DNA of 64,000 bases from Sphingobacterium sp. R2 (GTDB taxonomy: Bacteria > Bacteroidota > Bacteroidia > Sphingobacteriales > Sphingobacteriaceae). Both the position numbers and the translations under genes were made by a program. The DNA lies in contig NZ_CP142884.1 in assembly GCF_040760075.1 (NCBI RefSeq), positions 1,612,001 to 1,676,000 of the forward strand, written 5' to 3'. A model generated the notes under the pieces. That model did not search any database. It had not been told where the DNA came from and worked only from the letters and a program-made list of their open reading frames with translations. This document shows positions 39,524-47,807 of this stretch, piece after piece (the first letter of the stretch is position 1; each line of letters opens with the position of its first letter).

Positions 39524-39802
39524 TTATTTGAGTTCAATCATCTTCTGATTTGCATGCTCTTCTTTTACTTCTTGAAGAATTGCAATTTCAATAGGTGCAA
39601 TCAGGCTCAGTATGATCAATGCAATGAAAGCTACTGGAAAAATAATTCCGATGATTACAGCTAATAGTAAGGAGATATTTAAATATTCTTGCCCATTCTT
39701 GGATGAAACTTTTAAACGGGAGCTTTTGAAGGAATCAAAAAGATCTTGAAAAACTTTAGTAATTGTTTTACTGTTGATGCTGAATGTTGTTTTAGTTGCC
39801 AT
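39524..39802 (-). CDS. Small membrane protein, DUF4342-like
   Basis: A 92-residue protein. The soluble N-terminal half ('TITKVFQDLFDSFKSSRLKV') leads to a strand (QEYLNISLLLAV) and a long hydrophobic region (about 46-75). This order (helix, 'R-x-V...G...L.I.L', then membrane hairpin ending in acidic residues) resembles DUF4342 proteins; the assignment is tentative. It has an exact TATCTTTG promoter element (39843-39850) and its own terminator, so it is a free-standing gene. Function unknown. Confidence 0.6.
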   Translation of the reverse strand: MATKTTFSINSKTITKVFQDLFDSFKSSRLKVSSKNGQEYLNISLLLAVIIGIIFPVAFIALIILSLIAPIEIAILQEVKEEHANQKMIELK

Positions 39803-39842
39803 GATGTTTATTTTTTAAATTTTTATTTCTTATTTGATGACT

Positions 39843-39850
39843 CAAAGATA
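39843..39850 (-). promoter_or_regulatory. -7 promoter element of the small membrane protein gene
   Basis: Read on the minus strand this is TATCTTTG, an exact TAnnTTTG match, 40 bp before the ATG. Confidence 0.5.
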
Positions 39851-40285
39851 GGACGGAAATAGCGCACTGACCACGCTCATTAGGTCAATCTCGAATCAAT
39901 CTCGGTAAACACCCAGCTTTTGTCGGTCAATACCTAGGCTTCTTTTTAATTACTTTTGCATTCACTATAGTCTCACCCGGTTTAGTTTTTACATTTTTGG
40001 AGATATCAGGCATATTGCACGACTTTATTTTCTTATACTTGATCCGATATCACGCATCCTGCTCTTTAAGGAAGAAAAACGTATGCTATATCATTTTAGA
40101 GGCATTCTTCTCCTAAAAATCGAAGAGTAGAAATCTTGTTGAATAAATGCTTTAGTAGTTTTTGCGAATTGGTCTCTTCTAAGTTGTTACGTGGTTCATA
40201 AAAGATATTTCGACACAAATCCCCACACCGTATTGTCTTAGTTTGAATAGATGTATTTTATTGCTAATAAATCCCTATCCGTACA
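39851..40285. other. Intergenic stretch without a supported gene
   Basis: About 435 bp between the small membrane protein promoter and the phosphatase stop codon. A TACTTTTG at 39951-39958 matches the -7 consensus on the plus strand but has no well-placed -33 element and no ORF downstream. Nothing else was recognised. Confidence 0.4.
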
Positions 40286-40930
40286 TTATACAATTTCCAA
40301 CAGTTCCTGTGGATGGTGGATAATATGCTGTGCACCGTGTTGTCTTAACTCGCTCTCTTCCCGAAAACCCCAAGTAACACCGATAGCTGTTACCCCTGCA
40401 TTATTGGCGGTATCCATATCCACCGATGAATCGCCTACATAAAAGCAATCTTGTTTGCTAACACCGAGTGTTTGGATACTGTCGAAGACAATATCGGGAT
40501 CAGGCTTGGCGGGGCGACCTGTTCGATGCCCCAGGACGAGATCAAATGAAATATCGGGAAAGTATTCGGCCATCAAAGGTATCACCGCTTCATGGTATTT
40601 ATTTGATGCTACCGAGATGAGATAGCCTAACGATTTCAGTTCTTGTAGTAGCGGTATAATCCCTGTGTAGGGTCGTGTATGCGATACAGATTGTTGTTCA
40701 TAATATGTCTTAAAAGCTGCAAGTAAGACTGTGGTCGTCTCTACTGTCCGTGCTTCTTCGGGTAATGCCCTTTCGATAAGTTTCTCCACCCCATTCCCTA
40801 CAAATTTCTTATAGGCTACGAGTGGATGAGTTGGATATCCATACTGTTGCAGAACTGCGTTACAACTGTCTCCAAGGTCTTGTAATGTATCTAGTAGTGT
40901 CCCGTCTAGATCAAATATGATAAGCTTCAT
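40286..40930 (-). CDS. gph: HAD-superfamily phosphatase, phosphoglycolate-phosphatase-like
   Basis: A 214-residue cytoplasmic phosphatase. Motif I is IFDLDGTLLDT (nucleophile Asp in DLDGT). A helical cap follows ('FVGNGVEKLIERALPEE'), then motif II 'ISVASNK', motif III 'GRPAKPDPD' and motif IV 'YVGDSSVDMDTANNAG'. The VGNGV cap motif and length fit phosphoglycolate phosphatase, which removes 2-phosphoglycolate from DNA repair. Related HAD enzymes acting on other small phosphates cannot be excluded. It stands alone, upstream of the nuclease locus on the same strand but separated by a terminator. Confidence 0.82.
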   Translation of the reverse strand: MKLIIFDLDGTLLDTLQDLGDSCNAVLQQYGYPTHPLVAYKKFVGNGVEKLIERALPEEARTVETTTVLLAAFKTYYEQQSVSHTRPYTGIIPLLQELKSLGYLISVASNKYHEAVIPLMAEYFPDISFDLVLGHRTGRPAKPDPDIVFDSIQTLGVSKQDCFYVGDSSVDMDTANNAGVTAIGVTWGFREESELRQHGAQHIIHHPQELLEIV

Positions 40931-41040
40931 GATTTAAATCTAGTAAAAAATTGCGTTTTAACTATGGTATAATCGTGCGATTAAATGGTAGTTTATATTT
41001 TGTGTATAATGATAGATTCCTGAAGACTGGCGATATCAAA

Positions 41041-41077
41041 AAAGATAGGAGCCCGTATATAAGGAGCTCCTATCTTT
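41041..41077 (-). terminator. Intrinsic terminator of the nuclease/receptor operon
   Basis: AAAGATAGGAGC (41041-41052) pairs perfectly with GCTCCTATCTTT (41066-41077). On the minus strand the stem runs into six Ts. It lies 38 bp after the last gene of the minus-strand operon. Confidence 0.8.
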
Positions 41078-41115
41078 AAGTCCGTTTAAGAAGAGTTAAT
41101 CGGATTTCATTTATA

Positions 41116-42141
41116 TTATTTTACCAGATAGATCAACGTTGGAAAGTGATCCGAGTAGCCATTGATAAATACTCCCCCAGAAAATGTCCGGTGCGGATAA
41201 CCTTTGTTGCGGCCTTCCTGTTGAACCAAAAAGTCCCGATTGAAGATTTCTGCTTTGACAAAACGTAAGCCTTTGTTTTTATTATCCAATAGTGGCCTGG
41301 AGATAATGATTTGATCAAAAAGGTTCCACTGTCCTTGATAACCAAGAGATCCAATTCCCTTGTCGTAAAACTTCCACATGGTATTATACAAGCCCTGAGC
41401 AGGTACATCCTGTGGATTTTTCTTTGCCTGTAATACTTCCTTGACACTTTTATCTTTGGGATCATCATTTAAATCGCCCATGATAATAATCTTCGCTTCG
41501 GGATTTTCGCGATATAGGGAATCACATATCCCTTTGGTAATACTTGCGGCAAATTCGCGAAGTTCAGAAGATTTATTGCCATAACGCGAAGGCCAGTGAT
41601 TGACAATGATATGTACCGTATCTCCAGCAATTGTACCGGATACCAATAGTTGATCTCTCGTCTTAAAGCCTGGGTTTTCTGGTAGGTTGAATGGATGAAC
41701 CTTGTCATTAAAAGGCGTGAAGAATTCCGGATTGTAAAGGAACCCAACATCCACACCGCGACGGTCAGGAGAATCGTGATGAACGATCTTTAATCCCAGC
41801 TCACGGAGCTGTGGATCTCGTGTAAGATCTTCCAGAACCCGACGGTTCTCAATTTCGGCTACCCCTAGAGCGATAGGACCCAAACTAGAACTAGGTGAAC
41901 CGATGGCACGAATCGCTCGTGCCATGTTTTTTATTTTTTGTTGATACTTAGCTTCTGTCCATGTATTGGCACCCTTTGGTGTAAACTCATCGTCATTGAT
42001 CGTCGAATCCTTTACAGGATCGTATAGGTTCTCCAAATTGTAGAATGCAATGGGGTAAACCCGACGGTTGGTTTGCGCGAAACCCGGATGGGCAGTACAT
42101 AAAAGGAGAAGTAAAATACAGCTGATGTGTTTATAGTTCAT
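41116..42141 (-). CDS. Secreted endonuclease/exonuclease/phosphatase (DNase I-like) protein
   Basis: A 341-residue exported hydrolase with a signal peptide (about 1-22, ending GFAQ). The Mg-dependent EEP fold shows FYNLENLYD, GVAEIENRRV (metal Glu), VNHWPSRYG (His), MGDLNDDP (Asp-x-Asn) and a final YSDHFP (catalytic His). The family cleaves phosphodiester bonds in DNA, RNA or small phosphates. It is the last gene of the minus-strand cluster, 7 bp after the DUF5689 gene. Beside a NUC-type endonuclease and a TonB receptor, a role in breaking imported or surface-bound nucleic acid is plausible. Substrate specificity cannot be read from the sequence. Confidence 0.85.
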   Translation of the reverse strand: MNYKHISCILLLLLCTAHPGFAQTNRRVYPIAFYNLENLYDPVKDSTINDDEFTPKGANTWTEAKYQQKIKNMARAIRAIGSPSSSLGPIALGVAEIENRRVLEDLTRDPQLRELGLKIVHHDSPDRRGVDVGFLYNPEFFTPFNDKVHPFNLPENPGFKTRDQLLVSGTIAGDTVHIIVNHWPSRYGNKSSELREFAASITKGICDSLYRENPEAKIIIMGDLNDDPKDKSVKEVLQAKKNPQDVPAQGLYNTMWKFYDKGIGSLGYQGQWNLFDQIIISRPLLDNKNKGLRFVKAEIFNRDFLVQQEGRNKGYPHRTFSGGVFINGYSDHFPTLIYLVK

Positions 42142-42148
42142 CTTTCAT

Positions 42149-43528
42149 CTATTTAGTAACGATAATCGTGTTGTCTGAGCCGCTTCCGCCAGTTGCGCTT
42201 ACGATTTTAATATTGTCTAAACGGAAGCCAAAGGCATTGTCAGCGCCAGTCATTATAAATTCGACAGTACTTGTCGCTGCAGGTGTAATGTTTGGAATAC
42301 TGACGGTGTAATATTTATTGCGATCATCTGTCGAATTGATCGCTACAGGCGTGCTTGGAATCGTATAACTTGTTCCGTTGACCTTCACCTTTATGGCATT
42401 GAGGTTGGTTGCTTCACCAACATTGTAAATATTAGGAACAAGCTGGTAGCTCAATGTAAGATCCGTTTTGTTGGTCGTTTGGATTCCGGTGATTTTCAGT
42501 GTAATATCTTTGTTTGCCGGAAGCCATACTGAGGCACTGATTCCTGTTGCTGTACGAATATCTGCCGAACCACTTTCCTCGCTGTACGTCACCGGAGCTT
42601 TCATATCGAAATCGGTGAAATCTGCAATTTTAGGACGGTTGCCACTTGGGTATGTGCCATTTCCAAATGTCTCGTTGAAAATTGTTCCTCCGGTTTCAGG
42701 GTCAGTTGGTGTTGTTCCGGCGTCAGTTCCATCAAAGTCAATCACATCTGTTTTATCGCGCAGGAAGAGCTGCCAGCCTCCATTGTAACGGCCCAATATT
42801 CCGACTAATGTTCCATTCCCTTTAGGAAGAATATCTTTAGCAAAACTGGAGAAGTTACTGTTGCGTACATCCAATGTTTTGCCATTCGCATCTTTGACTA
42901 CTTCGCTAACAGTCGCCGTTCCACCTGCGAAAGCATTGACACCACCATTGTTAAAACGCACATTTTTAATGATAACCAACTTGTTGACCATCGAAGCGTC
43001 TAATTTAGAAAGATCAACTTCCAATGGCGTTAAATTGGCCGCATTTGGCCATCCGTTTACTTTGGTATGCTCTTTGAAAATTTCCCAGGCGATACGGTTG
43101 GCATTTGTTCCACTGAAACCGATCTGTAGTTCACTACCATATTTCACCATGGACAGGCCTTTTAAGTTGATAAACACTTCCTGGCCTGCGCGGAAAGTTG
43201 TGTACATGCTGTTTTGATCGACTCCTAGATTGATGGCAGCAGTTTCATCTTGGATGTACAATTGTTTGTAGATATTACCCGAAATGTCGTTTCCGGTCAC
43301 CATTGCTTTAATGATCAGATCCTCATCGATTACTTTTGGATCGGTAATGTTAGCATATTTTTCTTTCAATGCGGCTATCGTGGTGTTGGCATTGGGACCC
43401 TCATAGATCGGTTGAGTCAATAGGGGGGCTTCAGGATCACGCTTACAGGCTCCTGTAAATAAGATGAGTCCAATACAGATAACCGATAGCATCGATGTAT
43501 AGACAGCTTGTATATTTTTTTTGTTCAT
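42149..43528 (-). CDS. DUF5689-type lipoprotein, candidate surface ligand-binding subunit
   Basis: A 459-residue lipoprotein with a signal ending LFTGAC (Cys28) followed by KRDPE. The N-terminal half (about 45-260) resembles DUF5689, with OB-fold-like strands ('VTGNDISGNIYKQLYIQDET', 'NLKGLSMVKYGSELQIGF', 'GILGRYNGGWQLFLRDKTDV'). Such folds are often nucleic-acid binding, but this is inference. The C-terminal ~180 residues form a beta-sandwich that recurs in the neighbouring fimbrillin ('KIADF', 'ADIRT', 'VWLP', 'LDNI'). It follows the TonB receptor gene by 11 bp, the position SusD holds in sugar systems. Confidence 0.72.
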   Translation of the reverse strand: MNKKNIQAVYTSMLSVICIGLILFTGACKRDPEAPLLTQPIYEGPNANTTIAALKEKYANITDPKVIDEDLIIKAMVTGNDISGNIYKQLYIQDETAAINLGVDQNSMYTTFRAGQEVFINLKGLSMVKYGSELQIGFSGTNANRIAWEIFKEHTKVNGWPNAANLTPLEVDLSKLDASMVNKLVIIKNVRFNNGGVNAFAGGTATVSEVVKDANGKTLDVRNSNFSSFAKDILPKGNGTLVGILGRYNGGWQLFLRDKTDVIDFDGTDAGTTPTDPETGGTIFNETFGNGTYPSGNRPKIADFTDFDMKAPVTYSEESGSADIRTATGISASVWLPANKDITLKITGIQTTNKTDLTLSYQLVPNIYNVGEATNLNAIKVKVNGTSYTIPSTPVAINSTDDRNKYYTVSIPNITPAATSTVEFIMTGADNAFGFRLDNIKIVSATGGSGSDNTIIVTK

Positions 43529-43539
43529 TATTGTCGAGA

Positions 43540-46257
43540 TTAAAATCTATAGGATACATTCATAAAACAGTTGATTCCCTGCATGTAATAATATTTGGAT
43601 GCAAACTTATTTGCTGCAGTAATATCCAAACGTGCATTTTCGAAACCTCCAGTTCTGATGTTTTTGTTATTTAAGACGTTATTGACCGCTAAATTGAAGT
43701 TCATTGAATTGCGATTTTTCAGGTAAAGGATTTTACCGATTGATAGATCGACTGTTGCGCTATTTTTGAACTTTTCTTGATCAGTAAGGATATGATAAGC
43801 ATTATCGAGCTCCGGATCGTAAGGATTGATTGTGCTGTAGTTAGATGCCAATTGACGAAGAGGAGCTTTCGATAGATACATATCGCCAGCGTAATTTAAA
43901 TTAGCGCCAAAAAACCAGTAGTTTACGAAATAACGGACTCCTAAAGTTCCTGCGGTCTGTGGCATTCCACCAACATAGTAGTTATTGAGGTATACCATCT
44001 CGCGTTCATTATTGATCAACCCATTTTCGGAGTTTTGTGCTCCCATTGGGTTGTTGCTGTAATAGTATTCAGCCTTTGTTGCTGCGAGATCAATACTCCA
44101 ATTGTTGTCAACTTTATAGGTCAATCCGAGCTCTATCCCTCTATTGACCTGGTTCATATCTTTTAGACCATGGTTGATAAAGGTACGGGCGGCATCGTTA
44201 TAGTAACTTTGTCGGCTGATGAGATCTGTAAAGTTGGTCTGAAATACCGATAAACGACCATTTAGTTTCGGCAAGGAGAAGACATAACTGATATCTGTAG
44301 AGAATATCTTGGCACTTTTGAGGTCTTCAAAAGTAAAGTCACTTACCCTTGGTGAGATATAAGCATCATTGGCCAATGGTGCTTTGGTCTGATAGCTAAT
44401 TTTGGCGTTTAATAAATGGCGGCCATTGAATTTGTAGGTCATTCCACCCTTGAAAGCATAGTCAAAAAAATGGTGTTCTTGCCCTTTACCATAAGAATTG
44501 GTCGGGAAGCGTCCATTTTTCATGTAGCCTACGCGTTGAAAACTGGTGTAAGAAAGCTGTGTAGCGTAGAAAAAGTCGATGTTCGAATACGTGTATTCGT
44601 TTTGTAACCAAGCATTCGCAGATTTGATATTAATGTTGTAACGATATCCAAAAATATCATCTTTGCGTGCCTTAAAGTTGGGATTTAACAAGTCGTTTTG
44701 GCTCTGACCTGTATTTTGTCCAAAGTCACGTTCAGAGAATTTGTCAATATCCAGCACATATTCAGCGCCCAGTAGATCCGCTACAGTTTTATATTGCTGG
44801 GATTGTGATCCTTTGGCTCCGATACCGAGGGTCAGTTTAGCATGCTCGTTAATGGTTTTGTTGAGCGTTGTATTAAAGCTGCTCTCCAGGAGGTCGCTAT
44901 GGCGTTTTTCAAGCATGTAAATTGCGGCGCCATCATTGATTTTATTCTCAAGCTTATTAACGAGGTATAAGTTGTCCCAGTCGACCTGCGATACTTTGGC
45001 CGATTGCCATAGGTTCGTATAGAACTGATTGGTAATGGAATCCGTAAAGTAGCTTGGTAAATTACGGTAATAATCGGGCCTTGGGTCGGGACCGTTGTAC
45101 CAATTGAGCGCTGTGCTAGCATATTTGCCATAATGCAGTGATATACCTGTAGTCAGTTTTGTGTTCGGATCGATTTTCCAGATATGTGAAAGGATTGCGG
45201 TCGGGTCGTAAGCCGTTACGACACGCGAATTCCTGATTTTTCCATCTTGGTAACCCCAATTGGGGTTGTATAGGTTATTGTCGAGGAGATCGTAGGCTTC
45301 CTGGAAAGAACCTGATTGTTGACCACGCTCTACGGGTGAACCAAAGGTGACCAGTGATAAACTATGTTTGCCTTGCTGGAATTGTTTTTCGATGGAAAGT
45401 GCGTAGGAGAAGTTTTTGTAAAATGTACCTTCAATATTTCCTTTGTCTGCATAGCGTCCACCGATTAAGCCTGTAAATGCCCAGCCATTGTCCATTAGTC
45501 CCGTTGAATAGCTCAGCATACCCCGGCTATAATAATTGCGGTTGGTGTATGTGGCTGTTGCTTTTGCTCCTTTGGCGAAGGCGCTGGCGCGCATATTGAT
45601 ATTTTCGGAACCGCCGATGGAGCCGAATGTGAAGGTCGAGGCGTCCATAGCATTGTCTTGGTCTCCATTTCGGGTAAAATCATTGATGGCTCCGATGGAG
45701 GCGTAGTTGAAGACACCACGCAACTGGTCGTTGAAATGTACACCGTTGATATATTTTTGTTCGTATCGGTTGTTGTATCCGCGAAGGCGGAAACGGAATT
45801 GAGAGAGCTGATATCCAATTTTGTTGACGTACACGTCATTGGAAAGGATAATTTTGGCCGAAATGTTTTGATCGAAAGATTCGTTATCATCATCCAATAG
45901 ATCATCGGCAGCCATGCTTAGTTGTACCATGTTGTCATTGTCGGTACTTGGAAGGACGTAGATGTCGTCCATTTTGAGCACGCCGGAGGCTGGGATCTGA
46001 ACGGTAATTTTGATCTCCTGGATATTACCACCTGTGATCAGGATCGTTTCCTCACCCGAGTTTAACTTCGGTAGGCTGAAGTTCCCTTTGGAATCGGTGA
46101 CGACCGACTTTTGATTTTTCTCAAAGACGAGACGTACATTGGAGAAAGGTTCTTTGCTCACCTGATTGCGTACGATACCCTGTACATTGGCCCTTTGGGC
46201 AAATATAGGTGTACTGGCAGCAGATAGGAGGGCAAAAAGTATGTATTTTTTATACAT
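43540..46257 (-). CDS. TonB-dependent receptor with N-terminal carboxypeptidase-regulatory domain
   Basis: A 905-residue outer-membrane transporter: signal peptide (about 1-20, ending IFAQ), a CarboxypepD_reg-like domain (about 22-105, 'NVQGIVRNQVSKEPFSNVRL'), a plug (about 130-235, 'QFRFRLRGYNNRYEQKYING' and 'GSIGGSENINM'), then the barrel ending 'GINCFMNVSYRF'. It is smaller than SusC and belongs to the group commonly found beside DUF5689 lipoproteins. It lies between the fimbrillin gene and the DUF5689 gene on one strand, with nucleases at both ends of the cluster. Import of oligonucleotides or another nuclease product is the working hypothesis. Confidence 0.85.
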   Translation of the reverse strand: MYKKYILFALLSAASTPIFAQRANVQGIVRNQVSKEPFSNVRLVFEKNQKSVVTDSKGNFSLPKLNSGEETILITGGNIQEIKITVQIPASGVLKMDDIYVLPSTDNDNMVQLSMAADDLLDDDNESFDQNISAKIILSNDVYVNKIGYQLSQFRFRLRGYNNRYEQKYINGVHFNDQLRGVFNYASIGAINDFTRNGDQDNAMDASTFTFGSIGGSENINMRASAFAKGAKATATYTNRNYYSRGMLSYSTGLMDNGWAFTGLIGGRYADKGNIEGTFYKNFSYALSIEKQFQQGKHSLSLVTFGSPVERGQQSGSFQEAYDLLDNNLYNPNWGYQDGKIRNSRVVTAYDPTAILSHIWKIDPNTKLTTGISLHYGKYASTALNWYNGPDPRPDYYRNLPSYFTDSITNQFYTNLWQSAKVSQVDWDNLYLVNKLENKINDGAAIYMLEKRHSDLLESSFNTTLNKTINEHAKLTLGIGAKGSQSQQYKTVADLLGAEYVLDIDKFSERDFGQNTGQSQNDLLNPNFKARKDDIFGYRYNINIKSANAWLQNEYTYSNIDFFYATQLSYTSFQRVGYMKNGRFPTNSYGKGQEHHFFDYAFKGGMTYKFNGRHLLNAKISYQTKAPLANDAYISPRVSDFTFEDLKSAKIFSTDISYVFSLPKLNGRLSVFQTNFTDLISRQSYYNDAARTFINHGLKDMNQVNRGIELGLTYKVDNNWSIDLAATKAEYYYSNNPMGAQNSENGLINNEREMVYLNNYYVGGMPQTAGTLGVRYFVNYWFFGANLNYAGDMYLSKAPLRQLASNYSTINPYDPELDNAYHILTDQEKFKNSATVDLSIGKILYLKNRNSMNFNLAVNNVLNNKNIRTGGFENARLDITAANKFASKYYYMQGINCFMNVSYRF

Positions 46258-46292
46258 AGCTTGAGGTTAAATAGTGAAATGTATTTAGCTAA

Positions 46293-46325
46293 CAAATGCA
46301 ACACATTTTAGATGTGTTGCATTTG
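46293..46325 (-). terminator. Intra-operon hairpin between fimbrillin and receptor genes
   Basis: 46293-46306 pairs perfectly with 46312-46325 (14 bp, 5-nt loop) in the gap between the fimbrillin stop and the receptor ATG. No T-run follows on the minus strand, so it is probably a weak attenuator or an RNA-stability element that leaves the receptor expressed at a lower level. Confidence 0.5.
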
Positions 46326-46342
46326 AGGATGTTTTTATTGTA

Positions 46343-47770
46343 TTATTTTAAGCCTTTTAAGACGATATTATCGATGCGAAGACCAGCTTTGTTGGTCTGG
46401 ATATCTGAGAAGAAGGATAATTTTGAGTTAGCAGACAGTGTAGTTGCAGTAGAAAGATCTACTGTTACATTAATGAATTTATTTGCATCTGCAGAAAGAA
46501 TCATTTTAGATTCAGGATTGAATGTTTGACCGTTAAATATGATTGCTAGATTTTGCAGGTCGAAATCCTTTGATGTCCCAATTGCCACATCAAACGAAAC
46601 TTTTAATTTACTTGCTTTTTCTGTATTAATTCCTTCTATAGCCAGCTCTGAATTACCTGTAGTGGGCAACCATACGTGATTGTTTACAATAGTCCCAGTT
46701 GTTCTAATATCCGCTTTTGCATATTGATCGGAATATGTAACGGTCGTATTCGACCAGCCTTTGAAATCAGCTATTTTAAATTTTTCATCCTTACTTAATG
46801 GGGTTGTCCCGAAATCTTCTTGATACAATGTTTGTTCTACAGGATCTGTTGTACCACCATTATCTTCGTCTTTACCGATCACGTATGAACCCGAAGGTAC
46901 ATCGGTCCAGTCTGTAATATTCCCAGACGCCACAATAGCTGCATTGTTTCCAGCCTGCTCTTGCAAGGTGATATTGTAGCTGTATTTTTTACCGGCTTCG
47001 TAAGTTGTTGATGATGGTAAAGTCCACGTATAGGTTTCATTACCAATTTTGAATTCAACTTTTGCACCAGCAACGCTAGCTACAGGTAATAAGATGGCCT
47101 CTGCTAATGTTGTCGATGTTCCGGCTGTAGTTCTTGCTTTGATAGCCGCCGGGTTAGTGCCAGTAGCTAATGTACCTGTTGCAAGGTCGAAGTTCGCTGT
47201 GGTATTGAATCCATTGTAAGTTACGGTAAGACCTGATAGGGAACTAACACCAGTTCCAGCAGTAATTGTCAATTCAATTTTACTGAGTTTGTGGCTAAAT
47301 TGTAATTGGGCATTTGCTGTATTTTTATTGGCACCAGTTACATTATTAGCATACATGAAGTCAATTTTGTTTTGTTGCGTTTGATCGCTTACATTGACTG
47401 GGTAGACATTGTTGCTAATTGTTGTTTGATAAGGATAGTAGGCAATAAAATCTACTTTGGAACCATCAGCTGGGTAATTGATTTCTTCCGTAGTGCTATT
47501 CGCTTTGAAGTTTCCGTCTCCACTTGTCGTTACATACTGTTTGTTGCTTGCCAATGCATTGTTTAAACCGTTGCCGGTTTTCATGAAAACACCGATTGCA
47601 TCGTTGCTTTCCCAGTTTGCGCCAGCAGCTTTTGTGGTCACTTGGTTGGAGATTGTTGACGAAAAAGTTACCGCTTTGGTAATTTCTTGTTCTGAAACAG
47701 GTGCCTTTTGGCAGGAACTTGTAACGGCTGCTGCCGCAGTCGCTAGGAATAAAAGTTGGTTTACTTTCAT
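46343..47770 (-). CDS. Fimbrillin-family lipoprotein with a C-terminal domain shared with the DUF5689 protein
   Basis: A 475-residue lipoprotein with lipobox TSSC (Cys20). The N-terminal ~290 residues match the fimbrillin/Mfa-like pattern ('TKAAGANWESNDAIGVFM', 'VDFIAYYPYQ', 'LQFSHKLSKIELTI', 'EAGKKYSYNITL'). In place of a simple ending, a ~160-residue module follows (from ~315), containing KIADFKGW, ADIRTTG, VWLPTTG, a GI-x-T element and LRIDNI. The same order occurs in the DUF5689 lipoprotein encoded two genes downstream. It probably sits on the cell surface. It is 37 bp after the fimbrillin-nuclease gene and separated from the receptor gene by a hairpin. Confidence 0.78.
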   Translation of the reverse strand: MKVNQLLFLATAAAAVTSSCQKAPVSEQEITKAVTFSSTISNQVTTKAAGANWESNDAIGVFMKTGNGLNNALASNKQYVTTSGDGNFKANSTTEEINYPADGSKVDFIAYYPYQTTISNNVYPVNVSDQTQQNKIDFMYANNVTGANKNTANAQLQFSHKLSKIELTITAGTGVSSLSGLTVTYNGFNTTANFDLATGTLATGTNPAAIKARTTAGTSTTLAEAILLPVASVAGAKVEFKIGNETYTWTLPSSTTYEAGKKYSYNITLQEQAGNNAAIVASGNITDWTDVPSGSYVIGKDEDNGGTTDPVEQTLYQEDFGTTPLSKDEKFKIADFKGWSNTTVTYSDQYAKADIRTTGTIVNNHVWLPTTGNSELAIEGINTEKASKLKVSFDVAIGTSKDFDLQNLAIIFNGQTFNPESKMILSADANKFINVTVDLSTATTLSANSKLSFFSDIQTNKAGLRIDNIVLKGLK

Positions 47771-47807
47771 AATTAAAATGAATTGATATGACTAAGTCGT
47801 TTATTAA

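Noticed and set aside
39951..39958. TACTTTTG promoter-like element on the plus strand
   Set aside because: No correctly spaced -33 element and no gene or terminator downstream on that strand, so it is probably chance.
42468..43217. Plus-strand frames of 106 and 118 codons opposite the DUF5689 gene
   Set aside because: Antisense shadows of a lipoprotein gene with a clear signal and domain structure.
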